A stretch of DNA of 64,000 nt from the NCBI GenBank assembly GCA_017608345.1, contig JAFCGA010000002.1, positions 1 through 64,000 on the forward strand, read 5' to 3'. The notes under the pieces are model-generated. The model was not told the DNA's origin, did no database searches, and saw only the letters and a program-made list of their open reading frames with translations. The DNA comes from Candidatus Pacearchaeota archaeon (GTDB lineage: Archaea > Nanobdellota > Nanobdellia > UBA10117 > JAFCGA01). The position numbers were made by a program, and so were the translations under genes. Below are positions 1-8,574 of the stretch, in pieces. Positions within the stretch are counted from its first letter, which is position 1, and each line of letters opens with the position of its first letter.

Positions 1-632
1 CAATGCATAACTTTATGAAAATTAAAACTAAAAACACCAATATCACCAATAGTTCCGGTGTATTTCCCATTGTAAATGGCATTTGGTGCTTGAGCATTAT
101 CTTCTATTATAACTAAATTATGTTCTTCAGCTATTTTTTTAAGTTCATCGTAATCAGCAGAGTGTCCAAATAGATTAACTGCGATAATTGCTTTGGTTCT
201 AGGTGTTATTTTTTTTCTAACATCTTCAGGAGAAATACAGAATGTTTTTTCATCTATATCAGCGAATATAGGAATTCCATTATTCATTAAAACTGCAGCC
301 GTAGTGGCAGTCATTGTATATGGCGGAACAATAACCTCATCTCCCGGACCAATGCCTATTGAATTAACCGCTCCGTGTAATGCAGTTGTTGCTGAATTAA
401 AACTAACAGCATGTTTTACTTTATACTGACGTTTAAAATTTGTTTCAAGCTGTTTTACGTATTTTCCACCTAAAAAGTACTCATTCCAGCAACCTTCAAA
501 ATCTGATAAAATTCCAGTTTCCATTACTTTCATAACAGCTCTTTTTTCTTCTTGACCAATATCATTATTCATAGGATATGGCTTTTCTAAAACAGGTTTT
601 CCACCTAAAATTGCTAATTTTTCTTTTCCCAT
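1..632 (-). CDS. DegT/DnrJ/EryC1/StrS aminotransferase, 3' end cut by window edge
   Basis: About 210 N-terminal residues of a PLP-dependent sugar aminotransferase are visible; the reading frame is open to base 1, so the ORF track missed it. It starts MGKEKLAILGGKPV and contains the family blocks SFNSATTALHGAV, GDEVIVPPYTM and EDNAQAP. The FNFHK block at the very edge should carry the PLP lysine. Enzymes of this family transfer an amino group to a keto group on a nucleotide sugar. The start at 632 lies 19 bases inside the upstream oxidoreductase, so the two are translationally coupled. With the oxidoreductase and GNAT upstream it would form an oxidise, aminate, acylate set for an amino sugar; the exact sugar cannot be told. 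Confidence 0.9.
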   Translation of the reverse strand, partial: MGKEKLAILGGKPVLEKPYPMNNDIGQEEKRAVMKVMETGILSDFEGCWNEYFLGGKYVKQLETNFKRQYKVKHAVSFNSATTALHGAVNSIGIGPGDEVIVPPYTMTATTAAVLMNNGIPIFADIDEKTFCISPEDVRKKITPRTKAIIAVNLFGHSADYDELKKIAEEHNLVIIEDNAQAPNAIYNGKYTGTIGDIGVFSFNFHKVMH

Positions 633-1684
633 TTTTTAAATTCACCAATGATTTTTGGTAATTTAATATCCTCCCTTAAATATTCTTGTTTTAATGGAAT
701 ATAAATTCTTTTACCTTTATTCTGTGCTGAGACAATCGAAGCGGTGATTGCCTCAAGTGCTTTATAGGCATCCTCCCCCGCAGAAATTGGTTTTTTATTT
801 GTTTCTATGCATTGTATAATATCAGAGATCGCTCTTACAAAGTGATCGCGCGGAAGTTTTTCTGACAAAGGAATTTCTGATTTATTTATTAAGAGCGGAC
901 CTAGTTCGTGCTCTTCCTTCAAAAAATAACGATAATCATATTCGTTCATATGTTTATCGATCAAGTCAAATCTAGCTTTTGCTCCTAGTAAGTCCATCTC
1001 AAAAATAGAAAAATTATTTGAAGCGCAAGAAAGGATAGATCCTTTTAAACCAGATTTAAATTTAATTAAGATATCAAGATCTAACTCAGAATCATAGTTA
1101 CTAAAGTCTGCTTGAATCCAAGCTATATCTCCAAAATGAAATCTCAATATGTCGAATAAATGAGATCCGCTATTAATTATTCCCCCACTATACCAGAAAG
1201 TTAATTTCTGAATATCTCCGATAAGGTAGAAGAGCCGCTCTTTGATTAGCTCATGGATTCGATCATATCTTCTTTGATGATTAATCACTAAAATAATATT
1301 ATTTTCTTCACATAATCTGATTAGATTTCTAGCGTCAATTAAGTTATTTGTAATTGGTTTTTCACAAAAAATAGCTTTAGGCTTTTTAATTTCTATAATT
1401 TGTCTAACTATTTTGTAATGAGTCTCATAAGGAGTTGCGACGCTGATAATATCAAGCTCATGATTTTCTAGCAGGTCTTTTATAGTCGTGTAATAATTAT
1501 TAACTTTCCAGCATTTAGCACAAGAAATTAGCGCTGTTTTGTTGATGTCACAAATAGCTGTGACTTCTGTTTGAGGGTGTTTTTTATAACCACCTAGATG
1601 AGTGAGAGCAAATTCTTTGGCATATTTGTCATAATTACTAGCAATATTACCACAACCAACTACACCGACTTTATAGATCTTCAT
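614..1684 (-). CDS. Gfo/Idh/MocA-family NAD(P)-dependent oxidoreductase
   Basis: A 356-residue protein of usual family length. The N-terminal Rossmann motif is VGVVGCGNIA (residues about 6-15), and the family signature CEKPI lies near residue 107, supplying the catalytic-site lysine. These enzymes oxidise or reduce a sugar carbon with a nicotinamide cofactor. It sits between a GNAT acyltransferase (1-base gap upstream) and a DegT aminotransferase (overlap downstream), which suggests production of a keto nucleotide sugar that is then aminated. The substrate is inferred only from context. Confidence 0.92.
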   Translation of the reverse strand: MKIYKVGVVGCGNIASNYDKYAKEFALTHLGGYKKHPQTEVTAICDINKTALISCAKCWKVNNYYTTIKDLLENHELDIISVATPYETHYKIVRQIIEIKKPKAIFCEKPITNNLIDARNLIRLCEENNIILVINHQRRYDRIHELIKERLFYLIGDIQKLTFWYSGGIINSGSHLFDILRFHFGDIAWIQADFSNYDSELDLDILIKFKSGLKGSILSCASNNFSIFEMDLLGAKARFDLIDKHMNEYDYRYFLKEEHELGPLLINKSEIPLSEKLPRDHFVRAISDIIQCIETNKKPISAGEDAYKALEAITASIVSAQNKGKRIYIPLKQEYLREDIKLPKIIGEFKKWEKKN

Positions 1685-1685
1685 T

Positions 1686-2252
1686 TTAGATGTCTTTATA
1701 TATAGTATCTTTTAGTTTTTGATACTCTTCTTTGAGTATACTCATAAAAATAGCATTATAATATTTGTTATTTCTGTAAATTTCATCCCTCCAAGTCCCT
1801 TCTTTAACAAATCCTGCCTTGGAATAAGAAGCTTCAGCGCCTTTGTTTTTTTCATTATACCCCAGTCTAATTTTGTGAAGATTTAAATTTTCAAAAGCGT
1901 ATTTTACTAATAATTTGAGTACTTCTGTACCAATCCCTTTCTTCCAGAACTCTTTTTCCCCAATTATAATTCTAAATTCTGCAGAACGTTTCTGAAAATC
2001 AAATTCATATAAACCTGCTATCCCGATCTCTTTATTTGTTTTCTTGTCGTAGATGATAAAAACTATATCGTTTTTCTTAAGTATCTCATCATATATTTTT
2101 GAGAAGGTTTCTTTATTACTGGGCTTGAGCCCAGTCTCTAAATAATGACAAACTTCCTGGTCGTTGGCCCATTTATAAACTAATGTGAGAAAATCTTCTC
2201 TTTCTATCCCTCCTAGATAGCATTTGTTACTTTTTAAAAAGAAACTTTTCAT
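1686..2252 (-). CDS. GNAT N-acetyltransferase, RimJ/RimL type
   Basis: A 188-residue GNAT protein. The acetyl-CoA binding segment EKEFWKKGIGTEVL lies near residues 98-111 and the typical C-terminal NLHKIRLGYNEKNKGAEASYSKAGF follows. It is the first gene of a three-gene minus-strand operon with the oxidoreductase and aminotransferase. A TATA-like run (cataTTTAAAtt on the minus strand) lies about 29 bases before the ATG. In this context it probably acetylates the amino sugar made by its neighbours, rather than a ribosomal protein; that is inference. Confidence 0.85.
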   Translation of the reverse strand: MKSFFLKSNKCYLGGIEREDFLTLVYKWANDQEVCHYLETGLKPSNKETFSKIYDEILKKNDIVFIIYDKKTNKEIGIAGLYEFDFQKRSAEFRIIIGEKEFWKKGIGTEVLKLLVKYAFENLNLHKIRLGYNEKNKGAEASYSKAGFVKEGTWRDEIYRNNKYYNAIFMSILKEEYQKLKDTIYKDI

Positions 2253-2381
2253 TTAACCACTGAAGTATTACAATTTAAATATGTTTATAAATATTTGGGT
2301 TTAAGGGTTTGTCCAGAATAATGCGCAGCATGATTCTGACATAAGATCTAATAATCCTACTTATTCTCTCTAAATTATGAA

Positions 2382-2543
2382 TTAGTATGCGCTCCGCCAT
2401 TTCCCGTTCAGGTAGTGTATTAGTCTATTTTTATTCTTAGGTTTCATAAGAAGATCAAGATAGGCCTTTTTATCTAAGTACTGCCTAAGTCGTCTGAAAT
2501 ATTTCAGTTTTGTATAGCCGTTTAGTATGATTTCTTCTGCACC
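2382..2543 (-). pseudogene. Decayed coding fragment in the 2253-2608 gap
   Basis: The 356-base gap between the divergent genes at 2252 and 2609 contains a minus-strand frame open for 53 codons, ending KNKNRLIHYLNGKWRSAY and a stop. It has no usable start codon and a stop directly upstream. The composition (many K, R, L, Y) looks like a protein C-terminus. I do not recognise the family. The rest of the gap holds promoter-like AT-rich sequence for both flanking operons. The call as a remnant rests only on coding-like composition. Confidence 0.3.
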
Positions 2544-2608
2544 TTACAAAAATATACATATGATCGATAGTTTTAAATAAATTACCGTTAGCAGAGAGCT
2601 AGAGGATA

Positions 2609-4378
2609 ATGGGAAAATTCTATCTCACAAATACACACAAGTTTGATAAATCCGCATCAAGAGTTATAGCTTCATCAGGATTCGAAAAAAATAAAAAGAT
2701 TTCAATAAATAAAATAGTCCTTAATGTTTTCAAGAAAAAATTAATTAATCACGAGAATTTTTTTATAGATAGGAATAAGAATTTTGTCGCTGTAAATGGG
2801 ACTTTAATTTATAAAGAAGAGTTAGGTAAAGCCGGATTGAGAAACTTATTAAAAGAGTTCAATGATAAAAATATTTCCGAAATTAGAGAGAATTCAATTG
2901 GTCATTATGTAATAATAATTAAGAAGAATGAGCAAATAAGCGTTTTTTGCGATAAATACGGGCTATATAAAGTATATTATTTCATTGATGAAGATAGATT
3001 CATAATTTCTAATTCTTATTTTAGTATTGTAGAAGCTATCGAGAACAGAGAATTAGATTTATTTGCCTTGTTTGAAGAAGTTATTAATGAAGGATGCATC
3101 GGAAGAGAAAATGTATTCAATGGGATGTATCGCTTATTTGGTAATGAAGTATTAGAAATAAACTGCAGCAAAAATACAATAAAAGTAAGTCGGCTTGAAT
3201 ATGAACGGTATCCAAAATTATTCAGAAAGAACTTTGATAATGCAGTGAGAGATTATGCTCATAAGGTAAAATATGTTCTTAGTGTACTCTCTAAGAATTT
3301 TAAAAATAACGCCATATTACTTACTGCTGGACTAGATACAAGAACTGTACTTGCGGGTTTAAATAGTGTCAATATGCAGTATAAGATGATGTATGGAATA
3401 AGTAAAAATCCAAATCAAATAACAGATAAAGAAGACTTAGAAGCAGTTAAATTGTTTTCTGATAAATATTCAAAAGAGTTATATTTAATGGACTGGAATG
3501 ATCCTTGTGGACCCCGCGAGATTCCTGATGAATTATTTTATAAGCTGGATAAGGGGATAGGGCTAATTAGTTTTACTAAAAGCTTCTTAGCAGAATTGGA
3601 AGGTAAAATTCCGAATTATCCAGATTTATTTTTTGATGGATTGTTTGGAGAAACATTGAAAACTCGTAGATGGTTAGAAGTTCAGCTGTTCAAGAAAAGA
3701 ATAAGTTTTAAGAATTTAGTTAAACGATATAGCTTGTCTTATGATTTATTAAGACTGTTTAAGGACAAGACGGTCAAGAAAGAGTATATAGACTTCCGAG
3801 TAAGGAAGTTAAATACCCTCGCAAGAGAATTCAAGATAAATCTTAAGAATAATAAATTCGATTCAGATACATTTAATGAAGTTCGCCAAATTATCGCGAG
3901 AGTAACAGATAATCATGCGCTAAATATCCAGAATGATTTCGCATTTTCATTGAGTGTAATCGGAGATTTAAGTTTATATGAGCAGAGTTTTAATCTTCCA
4001 TTTAAATTTAGAAAGGACTGTAAATTTCAAGCAAAATTAATTAAGACGCTGGATAGATCTACTCTTGACGTTCCGATCTTTACGCATCAAAGCCCTCGAA
4101 GAATAGATAAAAAATATAATTTAGTTAAAAGAAGAATAACTCTCTGGGAATTCTTTGGATTAAATTTTCTTATGCCTAGTCGAAGATTATTAACTATTTT
4201 TAAGAAATTATCTGGGAGAAAAAGGATGGAGGAGAAGTATTACGCGCAATATATTAATATACTAAAAAAAGATCCCATCTTTTCTCGCTATTTTAATTTA
4301 AATAAAATAGAAAATCTTCAACTATTGGATCGAATGTATACTTATAGTGTTATGCTAAGAAAATATTATTACTCTTAG
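2609..4378 (+). CDS. Asparagine synthase-like amidotransferase-fold protein
   Basis: A 589-residue protein with the two-part layout of asparagine synthetases. Residues about 1-190 are NTN-hydrolase-like (FVAVNGTLIYKEEL, CDKYGLYKVYYF), and the C-terminal part has the ATP-pyrophosphatase loop as TAGLDTRTVLAGL near residue 246, in place of the classic SGGLDS. The residue after Met is Gly, not the catalytic Cys, so glutaminase activity should be missing. Such proteins in glycan or antibiotic clusters may form amides or related bonds from ammonia or another nucleophile. A TATA-like gttTTAAATaaa and a GAGG-like run precede the start. It opens a plus-strand series reaching 9861. Confidence 0.7.
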   Translation: MGKFYLTNTHKFDKSASRVIASSGFEKNKKISINKIVLNVFKKKLINHENFFIDRNKNFVAVNGTLIYKEELGKAGLRNLLKEFNDKNISEIRENSIGHYVIIIKKNEQISVFCDKYGLYKVYYFIDEDRFIISNSYFSIVEAIENRELDLFALFEEVINEGCIGRENVFNGMYRLFGNEVLEINCSKNTIKVSRLEYERYPKLFRKNFDNAVRDYAHKVKYVLSVLSKNFKNNAILLTAGLDTRTVLAGLNSVNMQYKMMYGISKNPNQITDKEDLEAVKLFSDKYSKELYLMDWNDPCGPREIPDELFYKLDKGIGLISFTKSFLAELEGKIPNYPDLFFDGLFGETLKTRRWLEVQLFKKRISFKNLVKRYSLSYDLLRLFKDKTVKKEYIDFRVRKLNTLAREFKINLKNNKFDSDTFNEVRQIIARVTDNHALNIQNDFAFSLSVIGDLSLYEQSFNLPFKFRKDCKFQAKLIKTLDRSTLDVPIFTHQSPRRIDKKYNLVKRRITLWEFFGLNFLMPSRRLLTIFKKLSGRKRMEEKYYAQYINILKKDPIFSRYFNLNKIENLQLLDRMYTYSVMLRKYYYS

Positions 4379-4388
4379 AATGGTAAAT

Positions 4389-4523
4389 ATGAAAATAATT
4401 TATGCTTGTAATTTCGATTTAGGAACGCCCGGAAATATTGTATTTAGAATTTTTCATGTTGCTAGAGAAGCTTATCGAAGAGATATTACTAAGGGAGAAG
4501 CAATACATTGGGAAAAGATATAG
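4389..4523 (+). pseudogene. N-terminal remnant of a GT4-like glycosyltransferase
   Basis: This 44-codon frame encodes MKIIYACNFDLGTPGNIVFRIFHVAREAYRRD and then stops. It aligns closely with the start of the glycosyltransferase at 6458 (MKVVLIANSDLGKHGNIGFRTFTVAKEAYKRG): the spacing is identical and most positions match or are conservative. Only the first 32 or so residues are present, so it is a duplicated and truncated gene start, now overlapping the oxidoreductase at 4508. It could still be translated as a short peptide, but no function is expected. Confidence 0.7.
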
Positions 4524-5392
4524 CTATAATCGGTGTAGGACGGTTTGGAACCAAACTCCTAGAACGGTTTAATCTGTTCGGAAATGTTACTTTTCTATGT
4601 GGAAGAAGACTAGCTCCCGAATTGATGGTTTTGGGCCAGAAATATGGCATACAAATAAGCACTAATTATCAAGAAATACTCGATCAAATAGATCTTGCAG
4701 TAATTGCTACTCCTGCAAATACGCATTATTCTATTGTGAAAGATTGCTTGCTAAACAATAAACATATATTTGTTGAGAAGCCATTATATACTAATTTAGC
4801 TGAAGCGAAAGAATGCTTGGATTTAGCTAAAAAGAAAAATCTTACTCTCTATGTGGATGATGTTTTCTTGTATAGGAATGAGTACCAGGAATTAAAGGCC
4901 AGACTCTCTGGCGAGATTGATACTATTCGATTTATCTGGAGAAAATATGGCTCCTTCAAGGAGTCTATTCTTAATAATTTACTGTACCACGATCTGTATC
5001 TGTTAACAGATTTGTTAGGCAAAAATAAAATACATGATTTTGAAGTTATTAACTGTTCAAGTCCACTCGAGGAAGAGCGAATCGATATTTTAGAGTTTAA
5101 GTTTCGATATGGTAAAACTGCAGTCAAGTGTGAATATAATCGCGCTTACTCTGGTGAGAGCGAGAAAGAGATTAAATTAATCCTTGATTCGAGAGAGACC
5201 ATTACGTGGAATAATAACGATATCTTTGTGGGAGATACAAAGATAGACTTAGAAGTGAGCGACGCATTAGATACTATGCTTTCACGTTTCTTAAATGACG
5301 AAGTAAATTATGCTAGAAATCATCTCCTTGCATTAAATAGTATAGCGCTTCTAGAAGACATAAGTATTAAAATCGGTAGTAAAAGGATTTGA
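4508..5392 (+). CDS. Gfo/Idh/MocA-family oxidoreductase
   Basis: A 294-residue NAD(P)-dependent oxidoreductase with Rossmann motif IIGVGRFG near residue 8 and the EKP signature (IFVEKPLY) near residue 90. It is shorter than the 330-380 residues usual for the family, with a compact C-terminal domain. The start is TTG, supported by a GGGAG run about nine bases upstream. It lies between the glycosyltransferase remnant and an FAD oxidoreductase with a 4-base gap, so it is probably co-transcribed in the glycan operon. Confidence 0.88.
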   Translation: MGKDIAIIGVGRFGTKLLERFNLFGNVTFLCGRRLAPELMVLGQKYGIQISTNYQEILDQIDLAVIATPANTHYSIVKDCLLNNKHIFVEKPLYTNLAEAKECLDLAKKKNLTLYVDDVFLYRNEYQELKARLSGEIDTIRFIWRKYGSFKESILNNLLYHDLYLLTDLLGKNKIHDFEVINCSSPLEEERIDILEFKFRYGKTAVKCEYNRAYSGESEKEIKLILDSRETITWNNNDIFVGDTKIDLEVSDALDTMLSRFLNDEVNYARNHLLALNSIALLEDISIKIGSKRI

Positions 5393-5396
5393 AACA

Positions 5397-6458
5397 ATGA
5401 AAATTGCAGTTGTTGGGGCAGGAATTTTTGGAACAACCATCGCATGGATGTTAGGAAAGAATGGATTCTCAGTTGATCTATATGAAAAGAGGGAAGGTAT
5501 TCTATTGGCGGCTTCAGGAATAAATCAGTATAGACTTCATAGAGGGTATCATTATCCCCGAAGTAAGGAAACAATGTTAACTTGCTTACATGGTGAGAGA
5601 GAATTCGCTCAAATATACACTGAAGCCATCCTTGATGAGGAGATTGAGCATTTTTATTGTGTGGCGAGTAAAGGTAGCTTCTTGACTCCAGAACAATGTA
5701 TGCGAATATGGAACGAAGTCGGTTTGAGGTACACCCTGTCTCCGCTAGATATAATAAATCCTAGTAGAATCTCTGCTTCTTTCAAGGTATCGGAGTATTT
5801 GTTTGATCCTGAAGCATTAAAGAAGCTTTGTCGATTTAAACTTGAAAAATATAATATTAATGTATTATTAAACACTGAGTTTCGAGAGAGTAATTTCTCA
5901 GAATATGATTTAGTGGTTATATCTACCTATTCTATCAATAATTCGTTACTTAGTAAATTTCCAAATGTACAGCGAGACTTCCAATTTGAAATCTGTGAGA
6001 AGTTAACGCTTAAACTTCCAGAGAAATATAATAAAAAAAGTGTTGTTGTTATTGACGGTCCGTTTATGTGTATAGATCCTTTTGGGAGAACAGGAAATTT
6101 CGCGATGGGTAATGTAGTACATGCGATACATACTCAAAATATCGGGAAACTACCGGAAATACCAGAGCGGTTTAAAGGCTTGCTAAATAGCGGCGTAGTT
6201 AGAAATCCTCCCATTACTAATTATGAGAAATTCATTAATTCAGCTAAGGAGTTCTTTCCAGGAATCGAGGATGCGGAGCATATCGGATCAATGTTTACTA
6301 TCCGAACAGTTTTGCCTTACCATGAGCATGATGATGCACGCCCTACAATCGTAGAACAAGTAAGTGATAAAATAGTAACTGTTTTCTCTGGTAAAATTCC
6401 CACCTGCATAGATGCAGCTAATCAAGTTTTACGTATAGCTAAAGAGGTGCATAATTGA
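5397..6458 (+). CDS. FAD-dependent oxidoreductase (DAO-like)
   Basis: A 353-residue protein starting with the dinucleotide-binding motif IAVVGAGIFGTTIAWMLGKNGFSVDLYEKR, followed by the LHRGYHYPRS segment and a C-terminal FSGKIPTCIDAANQVLRIA typical of the glycine/D-amino-acid oxidase fold. It would oxidise a C-N or C-OH bond using FAD. Its stop codon overlaps the next start. Members of this group are often seen in surface-polysaccharide clusters, where their substrate is usually unknown. Confidence 0.85.
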   Translation: MKIAVVGAGIFGTTIAWMLGKNGFSVDLYEKREGILLAASGINQYRLHRGYHYPRSKETMLTCLHGEREFAQIYTEAILDEEIEHFYCVASKGSFLTPEQCMRIWNEVGLRYTLSPLDIINPSRISASFKVSEYLFDPEALKKLCRFKLEKYNINVLLNTEFRESNFSEYDLVVISTYSINNSLLSKFPNVQRDFQFEICEKLTLKLPEKYNKKSVVVIDGPFMCIDPFGRTGNFAMGNVVHAIHTQNIGKLPEIPERFKGLLNSGVVRNPPITNYEKFINSAKEFFPGIEDAEHIGSMFTIRTVLPYHEHDDARPTIVEQVSDKIVTVFSGKIPTCIDAANQVLRIAKEVHN

Positions 6459-7609
6459 TGAAAGTAGTACTTATTGCTAATTCTGATCTAGGAAAACACG
6501 GAAATATCGGCTTTAGAACGTTCACGGTTGCTAAGGAAGCTTACAAACGAGGTTACTTGGATAGGATTATTGTTCGCGGGAACAAGCAGAATATAATTCC
6601 AAAGAAGTATATTAGATATTTATTTCCGGGGCATAGAGTTATTAATTTAATGATAAATTTTTTAAGTATATATACGCTCCCTAAGGTTGAGGGGTTCTTC
6701 AACGCTCTTAATATAAACTTATTTGATGCGTTTTGTAAGAGAAGGATTAAGAACTGTAGTATTTTACATATTTATGCTGATTGTAAGAAAACAATTAGAC
6801 GGTCTCATAAGTTGGGTAATATAACAATTTATGATTCTCAAATGGCTCATTATGCAGAAGCCCCATCGAATAAAGCTAGGAAGGAGCTAGTTGCTAAAGA
6901 AGTTTATGATATAATTAAATACGCAGATTATATTGTATGTTCTTCTGACTTTGTGACTGAAACTTATCTTAAGCACAAGGTACCTAGAGAGAAATTAATA
7001 AGCTTACCCTTTGGAGTAGATCTAGATAAATTTACTAATCTCAAGAAAAAAAACGAGAAGGTTTTTAGGTGTTTATATGTTGGTGTTCTCTCTAAAAGAA
7101 AAGGGATTGAATATTTATTAAATGCATGGGAGCAATTGAATTTAAATAATTCAGAATTGGTATTTTGTGGTAGGTGGGAATCAAATATCCGAAATTTGCT
7201 TAATAAATATCGAAATAGTAAAACAATAAAATTTAAGGGATTTGTTAATCCGGTTGAAGAATACCAAAAAGCAGATATATTTGTTTTCCCTTCCTTATTT
7301 GAGAGTTCCGCAAAAGCACAGTATGAAGCTATGGCTTCGGGTTTACCGATAATAACTACTACTAATGCGGGCGCACCATTTAAAAATAAATCCGCAGGAT
7401 TTATTGTCCCAATAAGAAACTCAAATGCAATAGCCGAGAAAATACGAATTCTGTATGAAGATAAGCGTCTGCGTGATAGAATGGGTCAGAAGGGGCGAGA
7501 AATAGCTGAAACTTTATCCTGGGAGAACTATGGGAAGAGAATGAATGATATTTATGAAAAGATAAAGATTTCAGGATCGAAAGCCTTTAAAAGAAGTGGT
7601 AGTAACTGA
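6458..7609 (+). CDS. GT4-family glycosyltransferase
   Basis: About 383 residues with GT-B architecture. The N-terminal domain ends near residue 195, and the C-terminal nucleotide-sugar domain has LYVGVLSKRKGIEYLLNAW and the EX7E-type motif FESSAKAQYEAMASGLPII. The ORF track begins at an upstream TTG (6455), but the ATG at 6458 overlaps the preceding TGA by one base and matches the N-terminus of the truncated copy at 4389, so I prefer it. The enzyme would add a sugar from an NDP donor to a lipid-linked glycan in the cytoplasm. Confidence 0.92.
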   Translation: MKVVLIANSDLGKHGNIGFRTFTVAKEAYKRGYLDRIIVRGNKQNIIPKKYIRYLFPGHRVINLMINFLSIYTLPKVEGFFNALNINLFDAFCKRRIKNCSILHIYADCKKTIRRSHKLGNITIYDSQMAHYAEAPSNKARKELVAKEVYDIIKYADYIVCSSDFVTETYLKHKVPREKLISLPFGVDLDKFTNLKKKNEKVFRCLYVGVLSKRKGIEYLLNAWEQLNLNNSELVFCGRWESNIRNLLNKYRNSKTIKFKGFVNPVEEYQKADIFVFPSLFESSAKAQYEAMASGLPIITTTNAGAPFKNKSAGFIVPIRNSNAIAEKIRILYEDKRLRDRMGQKGREIAETLSWENYGKRMNDIYEKIKISGSKAFKRSGSN

Positions 7610-7630
7610 TCTGAATAAATTTAATATAAA

Positions 7631-8542
7631 ATGTCTAATTCTTTGAAAAATAAAAGTTCTGAAAGTAAGATTGTGCGTGGTAATATCGCTCGTAGCCCAA
7701 TAGTGGAATTTTTAAGATTATTACCCAATAAACTCTTAACAAAGTTTGGATATAAAGTAAGCACACTTATTAATCGAATATCTGTAGAAGATTACATTAG
7801 CTTATACGGTAAAAAAGCTGTTGATGAAAGAAGATTTTATAATATCGGTTCTGGAACATTTAGGCATATTGCCTGGACAAACATTGATCATAAGACCGAT
7901 TGGTATAAAGATAATGTTGTAGATATTGATGTTGATTTATTGGCAAATAAGCCCATTCCACTCGAAAATTCTTCGGCTTATGCGATTTATACCGCCCATA
8001 CGATTGAGCACATAACCGATAAGAGTGCAGAAAATATGTTTAGTGAGGTTTATCGGATACTGAAAAAGAAGGGTTATTTTAGAGTTGTAGTTCCAGATAT
8101 AGACCTAACTTATCGAGCATATAAAGAAAGTGACAAATATTATTTCTACTGGAGAAATGAGCCGGGGTGGAAAGGTGTATCTATTCCTCAGTTATTTTTA
8201 GCTTTCTTCGCTAGTCAAACATCTATGAGTCCAATGAATAAGAATATTAATACCAAGAAAATTACTGATGCTGAACTAGCGCGAATATTCAAAGAAAAAG
8301 CTTATGAAGATGCTCTGAATTATTGTTGTTCTTTTTGTAAGGTAGCTATCCAAAAAATAAGAGCAGGTGATCATATGAATTGGTGGAATGAAAAGAAGCT
8401 TATCTCTAAGCTAAAGAGAGCTGGGTTTAAAAGCGTATACAAGTCCGGATATGGCCAAAGTTTTTGTCCAATACTCACAGATACAAACTATTTTGATAAC
8501 ACTAAGCCAAGAATTAGTTTGCATATTGAGGCGAGAAAATGA
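7631..8542 (+). CDS. SAM-dependent methyltransferase, class I
   Basis: 303 residues. The usual glycine motif I is weak (FYNIGSGTFRHIAWTNID), but the later blocks AYAIYTAHTIEHI and AENMFSEVYRILKKKGYFRVVVPDIDL are typical of methyltransferases that act on sugars or small molecules (Methyltransf_11-like). It lies in the plus-strand glycan operon, 21 bases after the glycosyltransferase. O-methylation of a glycan residue is the likely role, by context. Confidence 0.82.
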   Translation: MSNSLKNKSSESKIVRGNIARSPIVEFLRLLPNKLLTKFGYKVSTLINRISVEDYISLYGKKAVDERRFYNIGSGTFRHIAWTNIDHKTDWYKDNVVDIDVDLLANKPIPLENSSAYAIYTAHTIEHITDKSAENMFSEVYRILKKKGYFRVVVPDIDLTYRAYKESDKYYFYWRNEPGWKGVSIPQLFLAFFASQTSMSPMNKNINTKKITDAELARIFKEKAYEDALNYCCSFCKVAIQKIRAGDHMNWWNEKKLISKLKRAGFKSVYKSGYGQSFCPILTDTNYFDNTKPRISLHIEARK

Positions 8543-8574
8543 TGAACTTAGATTAGAAACCGAGGAAGAAGTTA

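Noticed and set aside
193-429. 78-codon plus-strand ORF
   Set aside because: It lies antisense to the partial DegT aminotransferase, whose conserved blocks explain the sequence.
4895-4915. ggccagactctctggc as another CCA...TGG palindrome
   Set aside because: It is inside a real coding sequence and lacks a proper stem; chance resemblance.
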